NCBI GenBank assembly: GCA_002479405.1
Contig: DLMX01000099.1
Span: 9,582-24,650 of the forward strand
Reading direction: 5' to 3'
Length of the DNA: 15,069 bases
From: Methylophilaceae bacterium UBA7525
Lineage (GTDB): Bacteria; Pseudomonadota; Gammaproteobacteria; Burkholderiales; Methylophilaceae
Position 1 is the stretch's first letter. Each line of letters begins with the position of its first letter. This document shows positions 1-6,501 of this stretch, piece after piece. The translations under genes were made by a program, and so were the position numbers. The notes beneath the pieces are model-generated. The model saw only the letters and a list, made by a program, of their open reading frames with translations, did no database searches and was not told the DNA's origin.

Positions 1-231
1 GTGCTGCTGGTCTTCGCCAGCCTGATTGCCCCTGCGGTGGCGACGCGGGGGGTGCCGGAGCAACGGCGCACCGTCTATGCCTACGCAGTCGGTGCGCTGG
101 GCTATGGCAGCGGCCTGGCCGCCTCGCTGGCCGCCGACCTGCCGGCCGGCGCCGCCATCGTCTGCGCCCTGGTGCTGCTGGCCGTTGCCGGCCTGATGCT
201 TGGGTGCCGTCCCGCCAGCGCCGAGTTTTGA
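1..231 (+). CDS. Metal ABC transporter permease, C-terminal fragment (ABC-3/ZnuB-like)
   Basis: This is the 3' end of a gene that begins before the window; the frame is open from base 1, so the apparent GTG start is not trustworthy. The 76 visible residues are hydrophobic. They carry the LLVFASLIAPAVATR segment and, after an Arg-rich loop, the pattern GxxLAASLAADLPAGAAIV. Both are typical of the last two membrane helices of ABC-3 permeases, which import zinc or manganese (ZnuB/MntB type). The metal cannot be told from this fragment. The ATPase and binding protein would be expected upstream, outside the window. Base composition matches hslV and the PilZ gene that follow, so it belongs to the GC-rich first segment. 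The family call is fairly good; substrate is inference. Confidence 0.7.
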   Translation: MLLVFASLIAPAVATRGVPEQRRTVYAYAVGALGYGSGLAASLAADLPAGAAIVCALVLLAVAGLMLGCRPASAEF

Positions 232-279
232 GGTTTTTGCAGGGGTAGAATCGCCGCACCCCATTTCTGGAAGCGGTTC

Positions 280-816
280 ATGGAGCAGTATCACGGCACG
301 ACCATCCTCTCCGTCCGGCGCGACAATGTCGTCGCGCTCGGCGGCGACGGGCAGGTCACCCTGGGCAACATCGTCGTCAAGGCGAGCGCACGCAAGGTGC
401 GCCGCCTCTATGGCGAGAAGATCCTCGCCGGTTTCGCCGGCGGCACGGCGGATGCCTTCACGCTGTTCGAGCGCTTCGAGGCGAAGCTGGAGAAGCACCA
501 GGGCAACCTGCTGCGCTCGGCCGTCGAACTCGCGAAGGACTGGCGCACCGACCGCATGCTGCGGCGGCTCGAGGCGATGCTGGCGGTGGCCGACCGCGAG
601 AATTCGCTGATCATCACCGGCAACGGCGACGTGCTGGAGCCGGAGCTGGGCATCGTCGCCATCGGCAGCGGGGGTGCCTACGCGCAGGCGGCGGCACGCG
701 CGCTGCTCGAGAATACCGACCTGGCGCCGGCGGCGATCGTCAAGAAGTCGCTGGAAATCGCCGGCGACCTGTGCATCTACACCAACCAGAACCACCTGAT
801 CGAGGTGCTGGACTAA
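280..816 (+). CDS. hslV: ATP-dependent protease peptidase subunit HslV (ClpQ)
   Basis: HslV is the threonine-protease subunit of the two-component HslUV heat-shock protease; it forms a double hexamer capped by the HslU ATPase in the cytoplasm. The 178-aa length is normal. The N-terminus MEQYHGTTI shows the short propeptide, cleaved before Thr7, which becomes the catalytic N-terminal threonine. GGDGQVTLGN, the KASARKVRRL segment, AGFAGGTADAFTLFE and the late AIGSGGxYAxAAARAL block are family hallmarks, all intact. A GGAAG ribosome site lies at 269-273, 6 bases before the ATG. The partner hslU should follow closely. Here a PilZ gene intervenes, and the hslU reading frame is then interrupted by a switch to ClpB sequence, so as assembled HslV has no complete partner in this window. 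Confidence 0.97.
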   Translation: MEQYHGTTILSVRRDNVVALGGDGQVTLGNIVVKASARKVRRLYGEKILAGFAGGTADAFTLFERFEAKLEKHQGNLLRSAVELAKDWRTDRMLRRLEAMLAVADRENSLIITGNGDVLEPELGIVAIGSGGAYAQAAARALLENTDLAPAAIVKKSLEIAGDLCIYTNQNHLIEVLD

Positions 817-838
817 GCGCCGGCAAGGGATGCAGGAG

Positions 839-1714
839 ATGGCCAGGACCTTGATCAAGCCGCGTGAATTGCCGATCGGCAGGCCGCTGCCCTGGAACAT
901 CTACGATCAGGACGGCAGCCTGATGTTTGCCAGGGGGGTGGCGCTCGATCCCGAAACCAAGGCGCGCATTTTCAAACCGGGCTTGCTGCGCGACGTCAAT
1001 GTCGAGGAGGGCGAGCTGGTCACCGAGCGCATCAAGGGGGCGGCCGACGAGCAGGCGAAAGAGGTGCGTCTCGCTTTCAGCGAAACGGGCGTCAGGCCCG
1101 GCGATGCCGTGCATCTGGTGCGCGACCTGGACGGGACGCGGCTGGCCGCGCGACTGATCGGTTATCTGAAAAGCAAGTCGGTCATCATCACCGTCCCGGC
1201 GGACGAACAGGGCAGCATTTACCTCAAGGCGGGCGAATCCGTCGTCGTCAAGGTCTTTTCGGGCAAGCACGTCCTCGCGTTTCCCTGCACGGTGCTGGCC
1301 GGCGTCACCAATCCCTTTCCTCATCTCCATCTCAGCTATCCGGCGGAAGTGACCGGCATCGTGGTGCGGAAATCGGCGCGGGCGAACGTGCGCCTCATCG
1401 CGGCCATCGAGGCCGGCAGGGAGCAGGCGTCCGGCATCATCGCCGACCTGAGCACGGGCGGCGTGTCCCTGGCGACCCGCTTCCGCGGAATCGAGATCGG
1501 CAGCAGGATCGCCATCAATTTCAGGGTCGAACTGGCCGGCTGCCAGTACATCATGAAGATCGCCTGCCTGGTCAAGGCGGTTCGCGCCAACAACTCCGAC
1601 CTGCTGGAGGGGGCGACGGTTTACGGGCTCCAGTTCTGCGACCTGCTGGCCGAAGACATCCTGATCCTCGGGCAGGTGGTCAGCCAGCATCAGGCCGAGG
1701 CGAGAAATACCTGA
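839..1714 (+). CDS. YcgR-like c-di-GMP receptor (flagellar-brake domain + PilZ domain)
   Basis: The ~291-aa protein has three parts. An N-terminal segment (about residues 6-55, LPIGRPLPWNIYDQDGSL...) resembles the module often found ahead of HD-GYP or PilZ domains. A YcgR-type beta domain follows (about 85-170, GDAVHLVRDLDGTRLAARLIGYLKS ... FPHLHLSYP). A C-terminal PilZ domain (about 175-285) carries both c-di-GMP-binding motifs: RxxxR as RKSAR (Arg177, Arg181) and DLSTGG (203-208). It should bind cyclic di-GMP and act on motility, surface behaviour or another effector; the target is not visible. ATG 839 is preferred because AAGGGA (825-830) sits 8 bases upstream; an in-frame ATG at 830 would add three residues. 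It stands between hslV and the hslU start, an unusual insertion into the hslVU pair. Confidence 0.85.
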   Translation: MARTLIKPRELPIGRPLPWNIYDQDGSLMFARGVALDPETKARIFKPGLLRDVNVEEGELVTERIKGAADEQAKEVRLAFSETGVRPGDAVHLVRDLDGTRLAARLIGYLKSKSVIITVPADEQGSIYLKAGESVVVKVFSGKHVLAFPCTVLAGVTNPFPHLHLSYPAEVTGIVVRKSARANVRLIAAIEAGREQASGIIADLSTGGVSLATRFRGIEIGSRIAINFRVELAGCQYIMKIACLVKAVRANNSDLLEGATVYGLQFCDLLAEDILILGQVVSQHQAEARNT

Positions 1715-1743
1715 CCCGACATCGAATGGATGGTTTGCTTACC

Positions 1744-2673
1744 ATGACACATATGACGCCGGCCGAGATCGTCTCGGAACTCGACAAACACATCGTCGGG
1801 CAGGGCCGCGCCAAGCGCGCGGTGGCGATCGCGCTGCGCAACCGCTGGCGGCGCGCACAGGTGGCCGAGCCGCTGCGCTCGGAGATCACTCCGAAGAACA
1901 TCCTGATGATCGGCCCGACCGGCGTCGGCAAGACTGAGCTGTGCAAATCACTGGCGAACTTTTTGTTTGATAGCGAGGAACATCTGATCCGCATCGACAT
2001 GAGCGAGTTCATGGAGAAGCATTCGGTCGCCCGCCTGATCGGTGCGCCGCCGGGTTATGTCGGTTACGAGGAAGGCGGTTATTTGACCGAAGCAGTGCGC
2101 CGCAAGCCGTATAGCGTCATCCTGCTGGACGAAGTCGAGAAGGCGCACCCGGATGTGTTCAACGTGCTGTTGCAGGTGCTGGATGATGGTCGCCTGACCG
2201 ATGGCCAGGGCCGTACTGTGGACTTCAAGAACACCGTCATCATCATGACCTCCAACCTCGGCTCGCACATGATCCAGACCATGGCAGGTGACGATTACCA
2301 GGTCATCAAGCTGGCAGTGATGGGCGAGGTGAAGACTCACTTCCGCCCGGAGTTCATCAACCGTATCGACGAAGTGGTGGTATTCCACGCACTGGGTGAA
2401 GCGCATGTGAAGTCCATCGCCAGCATCCAGCTGAAGAACCTCTCGGCGCGTCTGGCGCAGATGGAGATGACGCTGGAAGTCAGCGATGCGGCTTTGGCCG
2501 AGATCGCCAATGCCGGCTTTGATCCGATCTACGGGGCAAGGCCGCTGAAGCGTGCAATCCAGTCCGAGATCGAGAATCCGCTTGCAAAGGAAATTCTCAA
2601 TGGGAATTTTGTCGCCAAGGATACGGTCAGAGTGGATTACAAGGGCGGCAGGATGCTGTTCAGCAAGGCCTGA
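1744..2673 (+). CDS. Hybrid AAA+ ATPase: HslU N-terminus joined to ClpB C-terminal module (probable assembly chimera)
   Basis: One open frame of 309 codons. Residues 1-63 are HslU-like: MTHMTPAEIVSELDKHIVGQ, the ALRNRWRR helix and ITPKNILMIGPTGVGKTE. From residue 64 onward it is ClpB nucleotide-binding domain 2: LANFLFD, IDMSEFMEKHSVARLIGAPP, pore loop GYVG (104-107), Walker B VILLDE (125-130), sensor-1 MTSNLGS, arginine finger in FINRIDE (Arg207) and sensor-2 GARPLKR (Arg266). It lacks the HslU I-domain and the HslV-docking C-terminus, and also the ClpB N-domain, NBD1 and M-domain. Full HslU is about 440 aa and ClpB about 860 aa. G+C drops from 80 % and 65 % in the two lines before 1921 to 50 % in 1921-1980. 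ATG 1744 matches HslU starts; ATG 1726 is also in frame. A misassembly at the shared Walker A word is most likely. Confidence 0.85.
   Translation: MTHMTPAEIVSELDKHIVGQGRAKRAVAIALRNRWRRAQVAEPLRSEITPKNILMIGPTGVGKTELCKSLANFLFDSEEHLIRIDMSEFMEKHSVARLIGAPPGYVGYEEGGYLTEAVRRKPYSVILLDEVEKAHPDVFNVLLQVLDDGRLTDGQGRTVDFKNTVIIMTSNLGSHMIQTMAGDDYQVIKLAVMGEVKTHFRPEFINRIDEVVVFHALGEAHVKSIASIQLKNLSARLAQMEMTLEVSDAALAEIANAGFDPIYGARPLKRAIQSEIENPLAKEILNGNFVAKDTVRVDYKGGRMLFSKA
1912..1941. other. Composition and homology breakpoint at the Walker A motif
   Basis: These bases encode GPTGVGKTEL, shared nearly word for word by HslU and ClpB. Protein identity switches from HslU to ClpB across this stretch. Base composition also switches: 1801-1860 is about 80 % G+C by my count, while the 40 bases 1941-1980 are about 43 %. 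AAA, TTT and TTG codons, rare upstream, appear at once. The ACT codon for Thr suggests the ClpB-derived DNA begins by about 1932. This is the expected signature of two genomes joined on a short common sequence, or of homologous recombination at the same motif. Confidence 0.8.
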
Positions 2674-2696
2674 GCCGTGAATTAGAGGAGAGTGCT

Positions 2697-3197
2697 ATGC
2701 GCAGACTGATGTTCGGATTGCTCGGAGGCTTTGCCGTGCTGGCTTCGGGCTGCGCGACCACCGCCTATCAGGAACCGCAGATTCAGCGCATTTCGGCCGA
2801 AGAGCTGGCGCAACTGATGCCGCCTCCGGTCGCTACGCTCAGTCTGGATGAGATCGTCACGTTGTCCAAAGCGGGCACATCGCCGGACGATATCATTGCC
2901 AGAATCAAGGAGACCAACTCCCAGTACGAGCTGACACCATCACAGGCCGTGGACTTGGCCCGCCAGGGTGTGAATGCCAGGGTGCTGGATTACATGCACA
3001 GCAGCCGTGAGCAGGTGTTGCGTGACAGCATGGCGGAAGAGATCAACAAGCGCGAACTGGAAAACCGCAAGGCGCAAGACCGGCTGAAACGCGAATACCA
3101 GCTGCGTTACCAACCTTACTACCATCCCTATTTCGGCTACAGCTATTCGCCCTGGTGGCGTTACCGCTACTACGGCCCCGGCTATTATTGGTGGTAG
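2697..3197 (+). CDS. Putative lipoprotein with Tyr/Trp-rich C-terminal tail
   Basis: A 166-aa protein with a lipoprotein signal peptide: MRRLMFGLLGGFAVLASGC, with LASGC as lipobox and Cys19 as the lipidated residue. It is therefore probably anchored in the outer membrane facing the periplasm. Residues about 48-100 (TLSLDEIVTLSKAG... IIARIKET... LTPSQAVDLARQGV) look like a small helical module. A charged, probably coiled segment follows (about 105-135). The last ~30 residues are dominated by Tyr, Trp, Pro and Arg and end in YYWW. A strong AGAGGAG ribosome site (2684-2690) lies 6 bases before the ATG. It starts 23 bases after the ClpB-type frame. I do not recognise a specific family; function is unknown. 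An aromatic tail could bind glycan or a surface, but that is speculation. Confidence 0.8.
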   Translation: MRRLMFGLLGGFAVLASGCATTAYQEPQIQRISAEELAQLMPPPVATLSLDEIVTLSKAGTSPDDIIARIKETNSQYELTPSQAVDLARQGVNARVLDYMHSSREQVLRDSMAEEINKRELENRKAQDRLKREYQLRYQPYYHPYFGYSYSPWWRYRYYGPGYYWW

Positions 3198-3198
3198 G

Positions 3199-3329
3199 CC
3201 GCGTTTATAGAGCACACAGAGACAAAGTGGATTGCGTGATGATTAAAGTGGCCGGTGAGGTGGAAGTCATGACTTCGGCGACCTGTGTTTCGTCTGTGAA
3301 CTCTGTGTTCTCTGTGGCTAACCGCGTTT
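3199..3329. repeat. MITE-like or terminator-like intergenic element with CACAGAG repeats
   Basis: Between two convergent genes, the left arm (about 3207-3226) carries AGAGCACACAGAGACAAA. The right arm (about 3287-3321), read on the other strand, carries TTAGCCACAGAG, AACACAGAG and TTCACAGACGAAA. The arms form an imperfect inverted repeat built from iterated CACAGAG units. The whole is bounded by the 8-base direct repeat CCGCGTTT (3199-3206 and 3322-3329), which would fit a target-site duplication around a ~115-base insert. From memory, CACAGAG-type intergenic repeats occur in many environmental proteobacteria. No coding sequence is supported here. It may also end transcription from both sides. 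Confidence 0.5.
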
Positions 3330-3336
3330 TGCAAGC

Positions 3337-4932
3337 TTAATCAGATTTCTGTGACAGATCCCGCTTGGCGGCCAGCCAGCGCATCTCCCTCGAGTAGGCA
3401 TGCCTTGCCTGCAGACGCATGTCGGTCAGGATGATCTCCAGCGTTTCCCCCAATACCATGACAATCCCCAGAATCGGGATCACCAGCATGAGACCGGCGA
3501 TGCCGGCAATCGCTTCGCCGACCAGGAACATCATAAGGGTCAGCAGCGGATGGATGCGCAGGCTCTTGCCGACAATCAGCGGCAGAAAAACCAGATCATC
3601 CAGGGCTCGCAATGCGATGAACAGGCCGATGATGCTGTAGACCAGCGGCAGGTTGCCTGGGAAGTCGGTGGCGACTACCATCATGACGATGGTAAAGCCG
3701 AGCAACGGGCCGAGATAGGGAATCCAGTTCAGCACCGCGACGATGATGCCCAGCAACAATGGCGAGTTCAAGCCCAGCAGCCAGAGGCTGCAAGCCATGA
3801 TCAGCATGTCCAGTACCGTGATCTTCATGAGGCCGACGAAATAGATGCGCGCGGTGCGATCGACTGCATGCATCAGGTACAGCGTCTTCTCGAAAAAGGC
3901 ATTGGGAACAGCGCCGCCGAGCATCTTTCGCAAGCGTGCGTGGTCCTTCAGCAGGAAAAAGGTGATGATCGGCGTTAGTAGCAGCGAGGGCAGCCATGCG
4001 GCAAAACTGAGGATGAATGCGCCAAGATACTTGTCGGAAAAATGCATGGAAAAGTCGCGGAACTGCAGATAGAGGTCATCATCGAAGCGTGCATTTTTCA
4101 AAAAGCTGAACTGATCCCCGAACGACTGCAGCATATTTTCCAGCAGGGCGGCACCGCCCGCCAGATAATGTGCCAGCCCGGCCTGCCATTCGTCCGCGTT
4201 GGCGATGGCCAAGGGATAGAAGGAAAGCACTGCGACCGACATCACCAGCAGGAACAGACCGCTCAGGCTGACGGCGGCGACATTGCTGCTGAAGCCGGCC
4301 AGCAGCATTCTTTTCGACAATGGCAGCAGCATGTAATAGAGGATGAGTGCCAGCAAAAACGGCACGACCAGCCACAGCACCTTTTTGAAGACGAACAGCA
4401 GCAGGCAGGTGACGGTCAGGATGCCGATCCAGGTCAGCGGTCCGGGCACGTTGCGCAGATTTGAAATTCCCGGGCCGGTGTGTTGCGCTGCTTCGATTTT
4501 GCGCGTGGCATCGCGCAGTTGGCAATGAGAGGAAATCTTGCTGGCGATGGCAGGGTTGGTGTGCAGCAGCCAGAGAAAATCGGCGCGGAACAGTACGGCT
4601 ATGACAGAATCCTTGGATGCGCGTGCCTGTGCGATGCGCGGTTGGTTTTCAAGCAATGCGCGCTCGCCGAAGAATTGTCCCGGCGTGATTTCAGCGAGGG
4701 TTTCGCCGCTATCCTGTTGAGTAATGATGACCTTGCCCGACAGCAGGAAATAAATGGCCTGTCCTTCTTCGTCCTGATCGAAGATGACCTCGTTGCGGAC
4801 ATAATCGCGCTGATGCAATAAGTCGTCCAGCGTGTGCAATTCATGCGTACTGAGATCCGCAAGCAGTGGTACCTGGCGTAACAAGGTCAGGTGTGCTGGT
4901 TCCATAGCGCGGCGAAAGTAACGCAATAGCAT
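3337..4932 (-). CDS. AI-2E family membrane protein with N-terminal cyclic-nucleotide-binding domain
   Basis: A 531-aa fusion. Residues about 13-135 form a cyclic-nucleotide-binding (CRP-like) domain: LLADLSTHELHTL, then the cassette FGERALLENQPRIAQARA at 88-105, with the conserved Gly, Glu and Arg (Gly89, Glu90, Arg99) that contact the cyclic nucleotide phosphate. From about residue 165 the protein is an AI-2E/UPF0118 (TqsA/PerM) membrane protein. It has paired N-terminal helices, a soluble middle segment, and later helices with LTPIITFFLLKDH, LNWIPYLGPLLG and VFLPLIVGKSLRIHPL. The family includes exporters and antiporters; substrate is unknown here. The design implies gating by cAMP, cGMP or a similar ligand, which is inference. 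It is convergent with the lipoprotein gene and divergent from yjbQ. An alternative ATG at 4905 gives 522 aa. Neither start has a clear ribosome site. Confidence 0.88.
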   Translation of the reverse strand: MLLRYFRRAMEPAHLTLLRQVPLLADLSTHELHTLDDLLHQRDYVRNEVIFDQDEEGQAIYFLLSGKVIITQQDSGETLAEITPGQFFGERALLENQPRIAQARASKDSVIAVLFRADFLWLLHTNPAIASKISSHCQLRDATRKIEAAQHTGPGISNLRNVPGPLTWIGILTVTCLLLFVFKKVLWLVVPFLLALILYYMLLPLSKRMLLAGFSSNVAAVSLSGLFLLVMSVAVLSFYPLAIANADEWQAGLAHYLAGGAALLENMLQSFGDQFSFLKNARFDDDLYLQFRDFSMHFSDKYLGAFILSFAAWLPSLLLTPIITFFLLKDHARLRKMLGGAVPNAFFEKTLYLMHAVDRTARIYFVGLMKITVLDMLIMACSLWLLGLNSPLLLGIIVAVLNWIPYLGPLLGFTIVMMVVATDFPGNLPLVYSIIGLFIALRALDDLVFLPLIVGKSLRIHPLLTLMMFLVGEAIAGIAGLMLVIPILGIVMVLGETLEIILTDMRLQARHAYSREMRWLAAKRDLSQKSD

Positions 4933-4946
4933 GTTTTTTCTTCGTT

Positions 4947-4952
4947 TTTATA
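4947..4952 (-). promoter_or_regulatory. Possible -10 element for the cNMP/AI-2E gene
   Basis: Read on the minus strand this is TATAAA, within GTATAAAAACG. No good -35 is seen at the usual spacing. Transcription would begin near 4940, leaving almost no leader if translation starts at 4932 but a normal leader if it starts at the in-frame ATG at 4905. This weakly favours the shorter protein. Confidence 0.25.
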
Positions 4953-5031
4953 CAATGGACAATGACATCATATTCCCGGAAGTGAAGCGGCGACAAGTTG
5001 ATCAAGGTGCTGCCGGCCGTTTGCCGGAAAA

Positions 5032-5060
5032 TCCGTTGTTGTGGCCCGCCGCGCTATAAT
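5032..5060 (+). promoter_or_regulatory. Probable promoter for yjbQ and the downstream run
   Basis: A perfect TATAAT lies at 5055-5060. The best -35 at 17-base spacing is TCCGTT (5032-5037), a weak match. TTGTTG (5036-5041) is a better hexamer but only 13 bases away. Transcription would start near 5067, giving a leader of about 23 bases to the ATG at 5090. The rest of the divergent intergenic region (4933-5031) shows only a short palindrome, TTGATCAA, at 4998-5005. Confidence 0.5.
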
Positions 5061-5089
5061 CAGACTATCCGTTTATATTGATTGCCACC

Positions 5090-5509
5090 ATGCGCCAGCT
5101 CACTCATCAGATCAGCCTCAGAACCAACGGCAGACGTCTCTACGACATCACCTCGGAAGTGACGCAATGGGCCAGCCAGAGCGGCATGCAGACCGGTCTG
5201 CTGACGCTCTATATTCAGCATACTTCCGCCAGCCTGCTAATCAACGAGAATTACGATTCCGATGTGCTGGTGGATATGGAAGCCTTCTTCGCCCGATTGG
5301 TGCCGGATGGCGACCCGCTGTTCATTCATACGGTGGAAGGGCCGGACGACATGCCGGCCCATGTGCGCAGTGCACTGACCCAGACCAGTTTGTCCATACC
5401 CTTGTTGCAGGGGCGCGTGGCACTCGGGCAGTGGCAGGGCATCTTCCTCTATGAGCATCGCCTGATGACGCACTCGCGTCGTGTGTTGCTGCATCTGGTC
5501 GGCGATTAA
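5090..5509 (+). CDS. yjbQ: YjbQ family protein (UPF0047; secondary thiamine-phosphate synthase type)
   Basis: From ATG 5090 the product is 139 aa, matching the ~138-aa length of this small conserved family. The frame is open back to a TTG at 5078, but MRQLTHQISLRTNGRRLYDIT is the usual N-terminus. The family motifs are all present: HTSASLLINENYDSDV, the EGPDDMPAHVRSAL block, and LGQWQGIFLYEHR near the end. These supply the conserved His, Asp and Glu residues. YjbQ proteins are cytoplasmic; members have been reported to have weak thiamine-phosphate synthase activity, and the true role is unsettled. It heads a plus-strand series with only 5 bases before the next gene, so it is probably first in an operon. 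No ribosome site is visible; translation may rely on a short, weakly structured leader. Confidence 0.92.
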   Translation: MRQLTHQISLRTNGRRLYDITSEVTQWASQSGMQTGLLTLYIQHTSASLLINENYDSDVLVDMEAFFARLVPDGDPLFIHTVEGPDDMPAHVRSALTQTSLSIPLLQGRVALGQWQGIFLYEHRLMTHSRRVLLHLVGD

Positions 5510-5514
5510 AGTCC

Positions 5515-6471
5515 ATGGTTGTATCTGCTACCACGATGCCAATGAGCAAATGTCATGGATTATGGCGCACGCTTTGCAGCGTCCTGCTGCTTGGATTGAC
5601 GATGCATTCGGGCCCGGCTTCGGCCGAACCGGCACAGGGCATGTTGAGCGGTCAGCGTTTTCAATACACGGTGCAGCCAGGCGATTTTCTGTTAAAAATC
5701 GGCGCGCGTTTCGGTGTTTCGGCACGGGTCATCGCCACGGACAATGGCCTGCGCTACGAAGGCTACATCTACCCAGATCAGAAACTCTGGATCGATAACC
5801 GGCATATCGTTCCAGTTCTGCAGCACATGAATGAGCAAGGGAACGGCTTGCAAGGCGATGGCTTGTACATCAATCTGCCGCAGCGTATGCTTTATTTGAT
5901 ACGTGGCGGGCATTTGCAGGCGGCTTATCCGGTCGGGCTGGGTAAACCGAGTTGGCCGACGCCGATGGGCTGTTTCAAGGTCACCGGCAAGGAGCAGGAC
6001 AAGGAGTGGCGAGTGCCGCTGTCAATCCAGCAGGAAATGGCAGAGGCCGGTCAGGAAGTAAAAAAACTGGTGCCGCCGGGGCCGGACAACCCCTTGGGTC
6101 GTCACTGGCTGGAACTCAGCCTGCCGGCGATCGGCATACATGGTACTACCGCGCCTTCCAGCATCTACCGCTTTCAGAGTCACGGCTGCATACGCCTGCA
6201 TCCGGAAGATATCGAGGCTCTGTACGCGCAGGTGGAGCCGGGTCTGAGCGGACAGATTGTCTATGAACCGCTCCTGCTGGCGGAGATCGATGGTCGCGTC
6301 TATCTTGAGGCGCATGAGGATATTTATGACAAGGGCGGCGCTGATTTTGAAACGCTGCAACGCATGGCGGCCGAGCGTGGTCTGACGGACCGGATCGACT
6401 GGTCGAGGGCCTACGAAGTGCTGACCGGTTTCGAAGGTGTGGCGCGAGACGTCACATTATCCCGCGAGTAA
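5515..6471 (+). CDS. LysM-containing L,D-transpeptidase (ErfK/YbiS/YcfS/YnhG family)
   Basis: A 318-aa periplasmic enzyme. The N-terminus is a signal peptide with probable cleavage after Ala37 (GPASA-EP). A LysM peptidoglycan-binding domain follows at about 50-93 (YTVQPGDFLLKIGARFGVS ... YIYPDQKLWI). The YkuD catalytic domain starts at about 117 (LYINLPQRMLYLIRGG) and includes TPMGCFKV, His209-Gly210 and SHGCIRLHP (222-230) with the catalytic Cys225. It should form 3-3 cross-links in peptidoglycan, or attach proteins to it, using tetrapeptide donors. In-frame ATGs at 5536 and 5542 would shorten the signal peptide. It starts 5 bases after yjbQ and is followed 30 bases later by a YcbK-like gene; an L,D-transpeptidase beside ycbK is also found in E. 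coli (ycbB-ycbK). The active site is complete. Confidence 0.93.
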   Translation: MVVSATTMPMSKCHGLWRTLCSVLLLGLTMHSGPASAEPAQGMLSGQRFQYTVQPGDFLLKIGARFGVSARVIATDNGLRYEGYIYPDQKLWIDNRHIVPVLQHMNEQGNGLQGDGLYINLPQRMLYLIRGGHLQAAYPVGLGKPSWPTPMGCFKVTGKEQDKEWRVPLSIQQEMAEAGQEVKKLVPPGPDNPLGRHWLELSLPAIGIHGTTAPSSIYRFQSHGCIRLHPEDIEALYAQVEPGLSGQIVYEPLLLAEIDGRVYLEAHEDIYDKGGADFETLQRMAAERGLTDRIDWSRAYEVLTGFEGVARDVTLSRE

Positions 6472-6491
6472 GCATGCAATTTTTACATGGC

Positions 6492-6497
6492 AGGAGG
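6492..6497 (+). promoter_or_regulatory. Ribosome binding site deciding the DUF882 start
   Basis: AGGAGG lies 4 bases before ATG 6502. The earlier in-frame ATG at 6487 lies upstream of this site and has none of its own, so 6502 is the likely start. Confidence 0.75.
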
Positions 6498-6501
6498 CAG
6501 T

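Noticed and set aside
259..266. CCCCATTT ahead of hslV, resembling a heat-shock sigma-32 -10 element.
   Set aside because: The only -35 candidate (TTTGCA, 236-241) is poor. A start about 7 bases downstream of the -10 would cut into the ribosome site at 269-273. Possible, but not supported well enough to list.
740..1690. 316-codon minus-strand frame across the PilZ gene and the end of hslV.
   Set aside because: GC-rich antisense shadow. The plus strand has clear HslV and PilZ motifs, while this frame has none.
3155..3340. 61-codon frame running out of the lipoprotein gene through the intergenic repeat.
   Set aside because: It overlaps a confident gene in another frame, and its SSVNSVFSVAN stretch is just a translation of the CTCTGTG-type repeat.
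3400..4464. Long plus-strand frames, rich in Gln, His and Asp, opposite the cNMP/AI-2E gene.
   Set aside because: They are antisense shadows of a well-supported membrane protein gene, with composition set by the complementary hydrophobic codons.
4998..5005. TTGATCAA palindrome in the divergent region, considered as an FNR/CRP-type site.
   Set aside because: It lacks the central spacer of FNR or CRP sites and an 8-base palindrome is expected by chance.
5078..5089. TTG start adding four residues to YjbQ.
   Set aside because: The ATG at 5090 gives the usual family N-terminus and length, and no ribosome site supports the TTG.
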